From contig CM067322.1 of NCBI GenBank assembly GCA_034231615.1, positions 66,139,354 through 66,203,353 on the forward strand: 64,000 bases of DNA, read 5' to 3'. Of this stretch, positions 55,345 to 64,000 are shown piece after piece (position 1 is the first letter of the stretch; each line of letters opens with the position of its first letter). Made by a program: the position numbers and the translations under genes. The notes below the pieces were generated by a model. It made no database searches, had not been told where the DNA came from, and worked only from the letters and a program-made list of their open reading frames with translations. Origin of the DNA: Meghimatium bilineatum (Eukaryota; Mollusca; Gastropoda; Stylommatophora; Philomycidae).

Positions 55345-55475
55345 AACGATGCAGCAGTAGGATGTGTCAGGCCGAGAGGTACACATATCGCAGCTAAGGT
55401 GTACACCATGACACGAAGCATTACATTCTCCAGACTACAACCTGCTAATCTGCAGGAGATTGTGAATGACAAAAC
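55345..55475 (+). repeat. GAA-tailed dispersed repeat, copy 13
   Basis: GTAGGATGTGTCAGGCCGAG, CACATATCGCAGCTAAGG, CAACCTGCTAATCTGCAGG, and a degenerate tail ACGAAGTAC. Confidence 0.75.
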
Positions 55476-55594
55476 GAAGTACTAATTGTCTAGTCATATT
55501 GTTCCAAGTTGGGTTCGAATTCAAGTTTCAAGTTATTGGAAAACTCCTCAACTAAGACTCCTTCTTCCATCTACAAGCTTGCTTTGGCTACTTC

Positions 55595-55885
55595 TTTACG
55601 TTCTTACCATTTAATATCCATCATCCATTCGTATTTAAGTTCTTACCATTTAATATCCATCCATTCATATTCAAGTTCTTACCATTTAACACCCATACAT
55701 TCGTATTCAAGTTCTACCATTTAACACCCATACATTCGTATTCAAGTTCTTACCATTTAACACCCATACATTCGTATTCAAGTTCTTACCATTTAACACC
55801 CATACATTCGTATTCAAGTTCTTACCATTTAACACCCATACATTCGTATTCAGGTTCTTACCATTTAATACCTATCCATTTGTAT
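55595..55885. repeat. 36-bp minisatellite, about 8 copies
   Basis: Units: TTCTTACCATTTAACACCCA then TACATTCGTATTCAAG. Confidence 0.95.
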
Positions 55886-56124
55886 GCGTACGTGTATTCA
55901 TGTCTCATGGTTGCTGGTATATTTTATCCACTACGAGTACTATTTTTGGAACTCTTCCTCTACTTGAGTCTCCTTCTTTCTTTCCCTATGTTCTTGATTG
56001 ATGGTGCTGTCGTATCATTCTCAAGATTCTATGTTACGCAGGCAACCATCGTTCAGAGTTTATAGTTATCTGAATATTCAATATATGTACATAAATAATG
56101 TCACCTTTCAGAATAGTACAACAA

Positions 56125-56445
56125 GGATAGAGTGAAATATATAAATACTCAGACTATTACGTTTGGATAGAGATGTTGAAATACACAGACTATTATCTGT
56201 GGATAGAGATGTCAAAATACACAGACTATTATCTGTGGATAGAGTTGTCAAAATACACAGAATATTATCTGTATATATTGTCCAAATACACAGACTATTA
56301 TCTGTGGATAGAGTTGTCCAAATACACAGACTAATATCTGTGGATAGAGTTGTCAAAATTACACAGACTATTATCTGTGGATAGAGTTGTCAAAATACAC
56401 AGACTATTATCTGTGGATAGAGTTGTCAAAATACACAGACTAATA
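56125..56445. repeat. 36-bp minisatellite with a hairpin in each unit
   Basis: Units: ACACAGACTATTATCTGTGG then ATAGAGTTGTCAAAAT. CACAGA and TCTGTG can pair around a CTATTA loop in every intact unit. Confidence 0.95.
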
Positions 56446-56504
56446 TGCGTAATTACCAAGTGAAAGTACAGAAGTTGCTGTCAACTATAAGCAATGCTGG
56501 AAAC

Positions 56505-56600
56505 TGGCAGCTCAGTCGATAGGGCACTGATATCATGTGTTCTATTCCCAGTTCCAATCAAAATTTTAGCCACCAATTGCTCTTAAGTCAACCCAACCTA
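56505..56600 (+). mobile_element. Possible tRNA-derived SINE head
   Basis: GCAGCTCAGTCGATAGGGCA and CCCAGTTCCAATC resemble the A and B boxes of a tRNA head. No tail or duplication was identified. Confidence 0.45.
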
Positions 56601-56777
56601 AAGAAATAGGCACCAGAGTTTTGGAATATTAAAAATGTAGGTATATCACTATATCCCCCAGCGTGTCTCAATTTCATGGAAAAGGAATCCTATTTTCAAA
56701 TGCAATAATAACAACCATTGTACTGTTGTGAAGCGTATTCTATGATTTATATTTATTTCCTAATCAATTCATCAATA

Positions 56778-57068
56778 AACCCATAACTCACCAGGGTCGT
56801 AGGGGTACCACATTGGATGCCTCAGCACACAGAGTTCTCCAGCGAATTCTATCCTCAGCGATGCTGATGAGTGTGGAAATATCTTGCCCTGTCTTTTCCT
56901 TGATGTTGTCTGTCCATGTCTTTATTTGCCCTCCTCTGCTTCTTCCACTCTCGACAGTTCCCTGCTGTATTGTTTTTGACAAGGAATCGTGCCTGCATAC
57001 ATGTCCGAACCATGCTAGTTTTCGTCGTTTCACTATTGAAAGCAATGGCTCCTGAACACCTGCATACA
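56778..57068 (-). mobile_element. LINE family E, 3' fragment, inverted
   Basis: The complement encodes AGVQEPLLSIVKRRKLAWFG, HVCRHDSLSKTIQQGTVESG and RWRTLCAEASNVVPLRPW in an open frame, nearly identical to 43490-43760. Confidence 0.93.
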
Positions 57069-57144
57069 TCTCTACTTTTTCATTGTAGTATTTCAGTGGG
57101 CAAAAGGTTTAGCTAGTGGTGCCAATGCATATCATTTCCTACTG

Positions 57145-57225
57145 TATATCATTAAACATCTTGTGTATCATTAAACATCTTGTGTATCATTAAACATCTT
57201 GTGTATCATTAAACATCTTGTGTAT
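57145..57225. repeat. 19-bp tandem repeat, about 4 copies
   Basis: Units: ATCATTAAACATCTTGTGT. Confidence 0.9.
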
Positions 57226-57429
57226 TCTATTATTTATATTGAACTCTTAATGAATATCATTAAATATATTTATTTACGAATAATTTTTCATAATGCTATT
57301 TTTTACAGTTTAATCTTTCTTAGAACATGAAATCGCTACAGATTTGACATACTGTCAATCACCAAGAACACCGATGCATCCAGAGTATGTCAGCAAACTG
57401 AGTTTTGAATACTGCTGTGCATGTTTATA

Positions 57430-57670
57430 CTTGTGTTTCTTCTTCTTCGGTTATTCTCAAACTCCTGTAGATTAGCAGGATTAGTCCGGATAATATAATG
57501 CAGTGTGTCCTGGTTTACAGCTTGGCTGCGATATCTGCACCTTTCGGCCTGACACATCCGACTTCATTATGGCTTCTGAGTCGCTTTATCTTCTATTGGA
57601 TGGGATAGCCAACTCGACTCCTAAAACATCCTTAGTCCTTTTTTACTATGTTCATGACAGGTAACAGTTC
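57430..57670 (-). repeat. GAA-tailed dispersed repeat, copy 14
   Basis: TTCTTCTTCGGTTATTCTC, CTGTAGATTAGCAGGATTAG, GGCCTGACACATCCGACTTC, and the distal CATGACAGGTAACAG. Close to the family consensus. Confidence 0.85.
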
Positions 57671-57739
57671 ATAAGCCAATTTCACAATTCTTGAACCCAT
57701 CACAACACGGGCGGATGTGTGCTTTTGTTTGTCAGGAGA

Positions 57740-57780
57740 CTCAGGAATTACGAGCAATTTGCTCTTACTTCCTATGTGCA
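57740..57780 (+). repeat. 41-bp dispersed motif, copy 2
   Basis: CTCAGGAATTACGAGCAATT then TGCTCTTACTTCCTATGTGC; see the copy at 20582. Confidence 0.6.
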
Positions 57781-57833
57781 ATGCGGTATGTACTCCGGAT
57801 CTCTTTCTTACCCAAAAGACTTCAACTCACGAT

Positions 57834-57868
57834 GATGTGTGTGTGTGTGCGCGCGTGTGTTTGTGTGT
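57834..57868. repeat. (TG)n simple repeat
   Basis: GTGTGTGTGTGTGCGCGCGT and following TG units. Confidence 0.9.
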
Positions 57869-58153
57869 AATGCATTGAGAAGAAGGCCTACTCAGAGGAG
57901 GTTCGGTGTGTTAAAATTTAGGACAATATATGTATTTCAGTAGTGCTTCAGACATAGGAAAAAAGCAGTTTGAAAATACAATGTCTAGTTCTCAAGTTGT
58001 TCGTGTTTTGCTATGCATTGTTTAGACTTCAGAATAAAGACTGTCTGCCCATGATGCTGCTGTGTAATCTGTTTGTTTATTTTACACCCGGCATTAAAAT
58101 AAACTACTGACTTACTGGTGTTTTTGAGCTCCACCCCTTGGCGGCTATACAGT

Positions 58154-58320
58154 CCTGTGGACTCATCAGTATCATTCTTCAAAAGTCACACTATTTGACT
58201 TGGCTTTTCCCTTGAATTTCATTTACTATCACAAAATGCATACATTAAGTGAACAAAGAAAATCACGGAAAAGGTCAAATAGCGTTACTTTCGAAGCATG
58301 TACACCGATTAGTCTACAGG
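58154..58320. mobile_element. Palindromic MITE, GTGGACTCATCAG type, copy 2
   Basis: Left arm CCTGTGGACTCATCAGTATC and CACACTATTTGACTTGGC. The right arm complements to CCTGTAGACTAATCGGTG and AACGCTATTTGACCTTTTCC. The arms extend about 50 bases each with mismatches. Confidence 0.7.
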
Positions 58321-58604
58321 GCTGTGTAATTAACGAAGGACTCGATTATTCTCACAAATTGTCATTTTATCCTGTACAAATCTATATTATATTTCATATA
58401 TTTTTCTTCGCTTTCTTCTTGACGATTTGCTTTTCATGTACATTTCTAAAACTGTTCATCTTAACAGTTATCAGTACGTCAGCTTTCTAAGGGCGTGTAT
58501 GCACAGTGCTGTTGTCAGTTGTGAGCTATTACCTCATATTACTTCATCTCGATAGTCCGTCAACCATGGAAGTAGTGTAAAAACTCATTGATCCTCAATT
58601 ATTA

Positions 58605-58935
58605 GTTATTCAATCAATCAAGTGCCATGCCGACTGGCGTAGGCGATCATGTTTCTCCTCGATTCTCTGTCTCTTGTGTTGTCAATAAGCTCGGTTGGTA
58701 CAATACAAGCCCATCTAGCAACTTTTCTCTTTGTCGTCCCCTATCTCTTCTCCCTTTGATCTTTCCAGTGGTTATTAAGTGTTCAAACTGTGTTCTTCTC
58801 AGCACATGCCCTAGAAACCTTGACTGTCTGCCCCTAATGTTTGATATGATTGATCTTTTTACGCCAGCTTGATTCGTCTTTTTACCACGAAAGTGATTCG
58901 TTGAACAACATCCTTCATTATTTTTCATTGTCAAT
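58605..58935 (-). mobile_element. LINE family A, C-terminal copy with TGAT tail
   Basis: The complement encodes GVKRSIISNIRGRQSRFLGH, VLRRTQFEHLITTGKIKGRR and RGRQREKLLDGLVLYQPS, one open frame of 95 codons. The tail CAATCAATCAAG is at the left. It provides the uninterrupted junction that proves the insertion at 13991. Confidence 0.9.
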
Positions 58936-59150
58936 AGCTCCGATATAGCCCAATTGAACTAGGCCCATGCCGAACATATCCTGCAAGACTGCAATACACT
59001 AAGCCAGTTAAGGGAAGAACACTAAACTACAGAGATAGATATCCACATAAAGATGTATGGGAGCACTGAGGAGCTTTCAAATACAGCAGCATTTATTAAG
59101 AAAAGCGGACTTGCTGTTTAGACATGTCCAAATGCGAACGAGAAGAAGAA
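58936..59150 (+). mobile_element. RNase H LINE terminal fragment
   Basis: Encodes AHAEHILQDCNTLSQLREEH, then after a stop STEELSNTAAFIKKSGLAV and a stop. It ends GCGAACGAGAAGAAGAAC, the GAA tail. Confidence 0.8.
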
Positions 59151-60000
59151 CTGGTGCCCGCGGTTGAAGGATGCCTACATCTACATAAGAGGTACATTTT
59201 TGTTTTTTAATCTTTACAGAGAGGATGCAATTTTTCTGTCTTCATCTGATGACTCCCATTTCTATTATTCCTTGATGGTGTGCAATGTCAACTTAAACTT
59301 CCTATTCATCATTTTATAATTTATAACTGGCAGCTCTAATTTAACAAGCCTTTTTCTTTTTTCCTACTGTTACATCCACTATCATGATACTCGTCAATGC
59401 TTTGCGCCTTTCATTGCTTCTGACTCCTGCTTGACCAGGACGGGAAACCCATTAACACTTTTGACGTTTAAAATAATGACCATCCCCCGTTTTTATCATG
59501 CACGTTTATACCTGGAGATGTGTGCCCAGTGAGTCTGATATAATCACTGCTGGTGGTGCTAGTTGTTTCAGCAGTTAGGTTGGTGCCTCTGTCTCTGCCC
59601 ATATCCCCTTTCGCATACCCGATATTGTTGTGGGATAAACACAAATTAAGTGGTCAAGCGAATGCAGTAAACGGTCAGTAAATATTGAAAAAAAAATATA
59701 TATAAAGGGTTACATAGCAGTTTTTAGTTGAATAATACATAGTATCAACATTCTGATAACACGGTCTTTATCTCATGAAAAGGACGAACTAACACAGAAT
59801 TAAACCACAAAAACAATCCGAGATTACATAAACCTTCATCTACGCATGTCTATTTCTATTAATACCATATAACAATAAGACGAGCAAAGAGCAGCAAAGT
59901 TTGACATGTCAAGCATGTCGTAAGAGGTAGGTGATAAAGGATGTGTGGGTGCGGCGATTGCAGCTTCATCCCATATGTAGAAATGATCCACAATTCATGA
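59151..60000. other. Unassigned stretch
   Basis: No motif or repeat recognised over 850 bases. Confidence 0.4.
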
Positions 60001-60001
60001 T

Positions 60002-60132
60002 GAAATCAAATGTATCAGGCCAAAAGGACAAGCTATTACAGTCAAGATGCAAACCATGATACAAACACATTCTGCGTTCTGGACTACATCCTACTGACTA
60101 TTAGAAATTTGAAAAATAAAGGCAGAAGAATA
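60002..60132 (+). repeat. GAA-tailed dispersed repeat, copy 15
   Basis: AAATGTATCAGGCCAAAAGG, CAAACCATGATACAAACAC, GGACTACATCCTACTGACT and the tail AAAGGCAGAAGAATAAG. Confidence 0.7.
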
Positions 60133-60319
60133 AGATATCGTTATTGATAGCTTATATAAAGAGCGGTAAGTTGAAGTAATCCAGCACCTCTATACAAGAA
60201 CAAAGCTTCGTCACTAAGCTTTGCATTAGGCAGAAAGCTAAAGTCGCTTGTATAAGAGAGAAAGTTTTCAAGCAGTAGGTGTGCGAAATAGGGGCCACGG
60301 GCCAAATCCTATTGCTAAG

Positions 60320-60600
60320 CCATTGTTTCAATAGTGAAACGACGAAAACTAGCATGGTTCAGACATGTATGCAGGCCCGATTCCTTGTCAAAAACAATAC
60401 TGCAGGGAACTGTCGAGGGTGGAAGAAGCAGAGGAGGACAAATAAAGACATGGACAGACAACATCAAGGAATGGACAGGGCTAGATATTTCCACACTCAT
60501 CCGCATCGCTGATGATAGAATTCGCTGGAGGACTCTGTGTGCTGAAGCATCCAATGTGGTACCCCTACGACCCTGAAGGGTTATGGGTTTATTAATTGAT
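60320..60600 (+). mobile_element. LINE family E, 3' fragment
   Basis: Encodes RRKLAWFRHVCRPDSLSKTI and RWRTLCAEASNVVPLRP to the stop at 60574-60576; nearly identical to 43515-43790, with tail TTTATTAATTGAT. Confidence 0.93.
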
Positions 60601-60879
60601 ATTGTTGTCTGGCCCATCAGATTGAGTAATATATGTGCTGTCTTCAAGAGCAAAGAAAATATTACTTTGAGATGCAAAGAAATAAATAATGTGCTTTTGA
60701 TCCCCATACCACAGAACAGCTCATCCGGCCAGGAAATGTTCCCACCACTGCTCTACAGAAACCACTAGCAATTGCACATATAAAGCAAGAGCACATCGCT
60801 GTGTTTACTGGGGATATGAACAAACACTTATGGAAGGAGGTAGATTTAACAAGAGGTTTGCTTTCAACACTAGAACCAG

Positions 60880-61030
60880 CATCCCAGGTATCTATATTAT
60901 ACTGAAGCTCTCACTAGAACCAACATCCCAGGTATCTGCATAATACTGAAGCCCTCACTGGAACCAACATCCCAGGCACCTATATAATGTTGAAGCCCTC
61001 ACTGGAACCAACATCCCAGGCATATATATA
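60880..61030. repeat. 44-bp tandem repeat, about 3.5 copies
   Basis: Units: CTCACTGGAACCAACATCCC then AGGTATCTATATAATACTGA. Confidence 0.85.
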
Positions 61031-61326
61031 TAATAATGGTCCTCATCACACCCAATATTGCAATCATTTATAGATTGCTGAAGAAGGCCCAACTTAGACA
61101 ATCCATATTCGCATACAGGACAAACGTATCTAAAAATAGCTGATGTATGCTGAGCTTCTTAAGGTGGAACGACTGGCCTGAGGCATCGACTATACCGCCT
61201 GCGAATCATTGGATCAGAACCGCGGAATGTGGCACATCAACATCGTGAAGGGTTAACAGTTTAGAAGCAATGAGAATACGCGCTGCCAATTGAAGAGACC
61301 ACACAGATGTCCACCTCTGACTATAT
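61031..61326. other. Unassigned stretch
   Basis: Relatively GC-rich, and part of a minus frame reads WTSVWSLQLAARILIASKLL, but no family was recognised and no splice sites stand out. Confidence 0.35.
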
Positions 61327-61329
61327 GTG

Positions 61330-61590
61330 TGTCTTCTTCTGTGTTCCTTTTCAAATTCCTGCAGATTAGCAACACGTAGTCTGGAGAACGGATTGCATTG
61401 TGCCATGATTTACAGCTTAGCTGCGTATTAGAGTTTGTCGTTCTGGCACATACAACTTCAACATGGATTCTGGATAATTCTGACCCTCCATCGGCTGGGA
61501 CAGCCTACTCCACGACCAGTGTCCTTAATCGCCTGTTACGGCAAATAACAGTGTCGACGTAATTTCCTCAACTTTCGGGTCCGACATAAA
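61330..61590 (-). repeat. GAA-tailed dispersed repeat, copy 16
   Basis: TCTTCTTCTGTGTTCCTTTT, CCTGCAGATTAGCAACACGT, CAACATGGATTCTGG, and distal CTCAACTTTCGGGTCCGAC. Full length. Confidence 0.85.
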
Positions 61591-61800
61591 AAATATAACT
61601 ATACGCATTCCATATGTAACGGAATTAAATGTCCACAATTGACTTCTTTGTTATCTCCTCACAAACCAGAGAAATGATACTACGCAAGTCTATAACCGTT
61701 GCAATCATCGCCTACTACGAACATCTATTATTATTTTACTGAATGTGGTTGATATTGACACCTTATATTTGAAAATTACATGTAATAATGGTGATAAATT

Positions 61801-61825
61801 CTACTACTACTACTACTACTACTAC

Positions 61826-61869
<44 letters not shown>

Positions 61870-61872
61870 TTA
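61801..61872. repeat. (CTA)n(ATA)n compound microsatellite
   Basis: About eight CTA units followed by about fifteen TAA units. Confidence 0.95.
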
Positions 61873-61949
61873 ATAACAATAATTGAAGCGTAACCTGTAC
61901 CCGATATTGATTTAAAAGTATTGCTGAATTGTTATTACTATATTGTTAC

Positions 61950-61992
61950 GGGTGCATAACAATTCCAAACACCCGTATATAGTTATGCACCC
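61950..61992. other. Perfect 11-bp inverted repeat
   Basis: GGGTGCATAAC at 61950-61960 pairs with GTTATGCACCC at 61982-61992 around a 21-base loop. It could be a MITE tip or a hairpin. Confidence 0.6.
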
Positions 61993-62926
61993 CTAATACG
62001 TTTAATCTCATCGCCAGAACAATCTTGACGATCGGCTAAAACGAACTAAGAGCACGTTCGGGCAAATTTAGTGTCTAACTTGGGAAGTAACCCTCAGAAA
62101 ATAAGAACTATTTGCTAATTGATAAACAGTTTTTTACAAGGACACATTTGAATTCTGTGATTTTAATTTGCTGTCGCCACCAATTTTAAACAGTGACCAA
62201 TGAAATTCACTGGAGAAGTCAAAGGTGTCATTGTAAAAGACAGTTTTCCAATTAGTCACTATGTTTTATATTGTAAACGGTCACAATTTGACATATAAAC
62301 CACAATTTTCCTATATTATGTGAAATCATTAATGGCGAGAACTGGATCAAGTGAAACGTGTTTTCTAGTTTATGTGAAAACATTAATGAAAAGAACTGGA
62401 TATACAATTAAAAGTGTCTATTTTATGTACAACATAAAGAGATTGTGACTGATAAGAGAAGGAAATATAGAGGTCCGCACATATTTTCTTTCCATTGGCC
62501 ATAATTTGGGCCTCATTTAGCTGTATTTCCTTCACCATTTCTGACCCATCTCCCCTGCCAGAATCCCATTCCCCAGTTCGTTGACTGTAAGGAAAAAAAT
62601 AAGCACAGTACTCTTTATTGTCATCAAAATGGTACGGTTTTTTACAAAGTAGTCATTGTGCTTGAGTTTACCCAGATATACTTCGTCCCTCTTGTCGAAG
62701 CAGCAGGCAACCAGCCTAATCATTCATCTAAAGTAGTTCTGTAGCTTCAAGTGAAAGTACACAGGATGTCCGATACACTTCATTTTGTTAACAGAACGTC
62801 ACGTGCAGAATTCGAACCTGAGAACTCTTCATTCTTGATAAGAACCAAGCCTAATGGCATATGTGACATAAATGCTCTGCGATCTGTTCCAGCAGTCACA
62901 AAAAATTATGTAGGCTCGAAGACCCA
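61993..62926. other. Mostly unassigned; possible SINE head near 62800
   Basis: At 62808-62820, complement GGTTCGAATTC is a B-box-like motif. A short local duplication of GAAAACATTAATG-type sequence lies at 62327-62400. The rest is unassigned. Confidence 0.4.
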
Positions 62927-63080
62927 GTCTTCTTCTTCAGCGTTTATTCTCAAACTCCTGCTGGATCTCTCTTGTAGCAGGACAATGGTTCTACTAGATT
63001 TCCAGTAAGATGTAGTCCAGATAATGGAAATGTGTTGTGTGGCCGTTTTATTTGCGCCAATGGCCCGACACATTCGTCCC
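62927..63080 (-). repeat. GAA-tailed dispersed repeat, copy 17 (subfamily II)
   Basis: TCTTCTTCTTCAGCGTTTAT, CTCCTGCTGGATCTCTCTTG, GGTTCTACTAGATTTCCAG and GGCCCGACACATTCGTCC. Confidence 0.85.
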
Positions 63081-64000
63081 AGTTAGATGTTGATTATTTT
63101 ATCTTAGGTTCTCTCCAGAGAAGTCACACTTTATCCCCTAACCAGTGACCGTCGGCAGAGTACTACAGACCTGTGCGTCCATGATCCAGAAGGTTGGTTT
63201 TCGGGTATTTTGATTATGTCTGTGCGTTTCATTGGTCGGCCTTGGTTATTTGTGTGTGTAGGCGAATCCAAGTATATAAATAGTCACCAACAGATATAAA
63301 GGCAATAATAAAAAACGTAACAAATAAAGTCTTCTTTACTTTCGGCAGTTAGGTCATGCAGATGGTCAAGTTCGACTGACTTGTACTTGCGAGACGAGTT
63401 CACTGACCACTCTATCCCTGAAACGACGTTCACAGTTTTACTATTCTATGTACCTCGTTGAAACTCATTTAATACGAGACTCGAAACTAGGCATTCTGCG
63501 GCCCTGGGCAAGCTCTAGCTCCCACACGTCCCTACATAAGCTATTTTCGGCTCTTCTGGAAAAAATAAAACGCACGACTTTCCAAATTCCCAAACCATTA
63601 GGTCACACTTAAATAAAAGCTAATACAGCCTGATATAACCAAAACAGACTTCTGTATTAGGTTGAAAGAATCGTGCCTCAGCTAAGAGGCTTTAATCCCC
63701 ATTTAACAAACAAACAAACAAGACTCTTCTGGAAATTGCTTTTGGCTCTTCCAACCGAGACGGCCGCCATGTTAACGCTACATATTTCTACACTGTCTGA
63801 TGCATAAGAGTTTCTGCTCTATGATAGCATTTGCGACTGTTCATTATTTATTTTCATAAGTCAGAACTCATGAACCATTATATATATATATATATATCCT
63901 CTGGCTAAAGTCAGGCCCAAACTTGCTTACATCCTGTACATTACCTACAGCTGTAACATTTACATTTCAGACAAATTGTCCAGTGCTGGCTTATATATAA
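63081..64000. other. Unassigned end of window
   Basis: It holds a TATATAAATAG motif near 63271, AATAAA-type signals near 63308-63326, an (AACA)n tail at 63700-63720 and a (TA)n at 63874-63897. GGCCGCCATG at 63760 looks like a strong start context, but the frame stops after 12 codons. No gene called. Confidence 0.4.

Noticed and set aside
63760-63795. Strong Kozak-like start GGCCGCCATG
   Set aside because: The frame closes after 12 codons and no downstream splice donor is evident.

Overview
This window is repeat-dominated, AT-rich animal nuclear DNA. It has no complete host gene, no operons and no ribosome-binding sites. The mobile-element mix is Penelope-like elements with a GIY-YIG domain, RNase H-bearing and RNase H-less LINEs, tRNA-derived SINEs, a mariner, and hAT- and pogo-like MITEs. 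Together with many short minisatellites this suggests a lophotrochozoan, most likely a gastropod mollusc; that is inference from element families and no host marker gene confirms it. Nearly every open reading frame is either a retroelement remnant or an artefact of translating a tandem repeat. The only candidate host coding sequence is a 97-base exon-like block on the minus strand at 201-297.

Layout. 1-5.3 kb: the putative exon, short minisatellites, a Penelope-type foldback inserted in a 42-bp array, and three copies of an abundant GAA-tailed dispersed repeat. 5.9-12.4 kb: LINE remnants, an RNase H LINE with one in-frame stop, and the first copy of a non-coding 1.23-kb retroposon with a clean target-site duplication. 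13.8-19.2 kb: two LINEs nested in each other, a tRNA-SINE, an 82-bp minisatellite and a 1.7-kb satellite of 56/57-bp monomers. 22-27 kb: the second copy of the retroposon (1.34 kb), a Penelope-like element with a GIY-YIG reading frame, and a 5'-truncated LINE with a 13-bp target-site duplication. 28-36.3 kb: SINEs, MITEs, minisatellites, and an internally deleted mariner with perfect 31-bp inverted repeats inserted in a 39-bp minisatellite. 37-46.8 kb: an RNase H LINE fragment, a satellite broken up by LINEs, the longest reverse-transcriptase reading frame, and two giant tetranucleotide arrays next to LINE 3' ends. 46.8-56.5 kb: almost continuous satellites carrying small LINE, hAT and pogo-like insertions. 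56.5-64 kb: LINE 3' ends, GAA-tailed repeats and unassigned DNA.

How it fits together. LINE-encoded reverse transcriptases probably mobilise the short non-coding families. LINE tails appear to seed microsatellites, and minisatellites serve as landing sites that preserve target-site duplications, so relative insertion order can be read. The most interesting candidates are the non-coding (AAAC)n-tailed retroposon, the GAA-tailed repeat that shares its tail with RNase H LINEs, the hammerhead-like cores in the Penelope ends, and the many unrelated minisatellites with periods of 34-42 bp. All identities come from reading the sequence by eye; no search was run.
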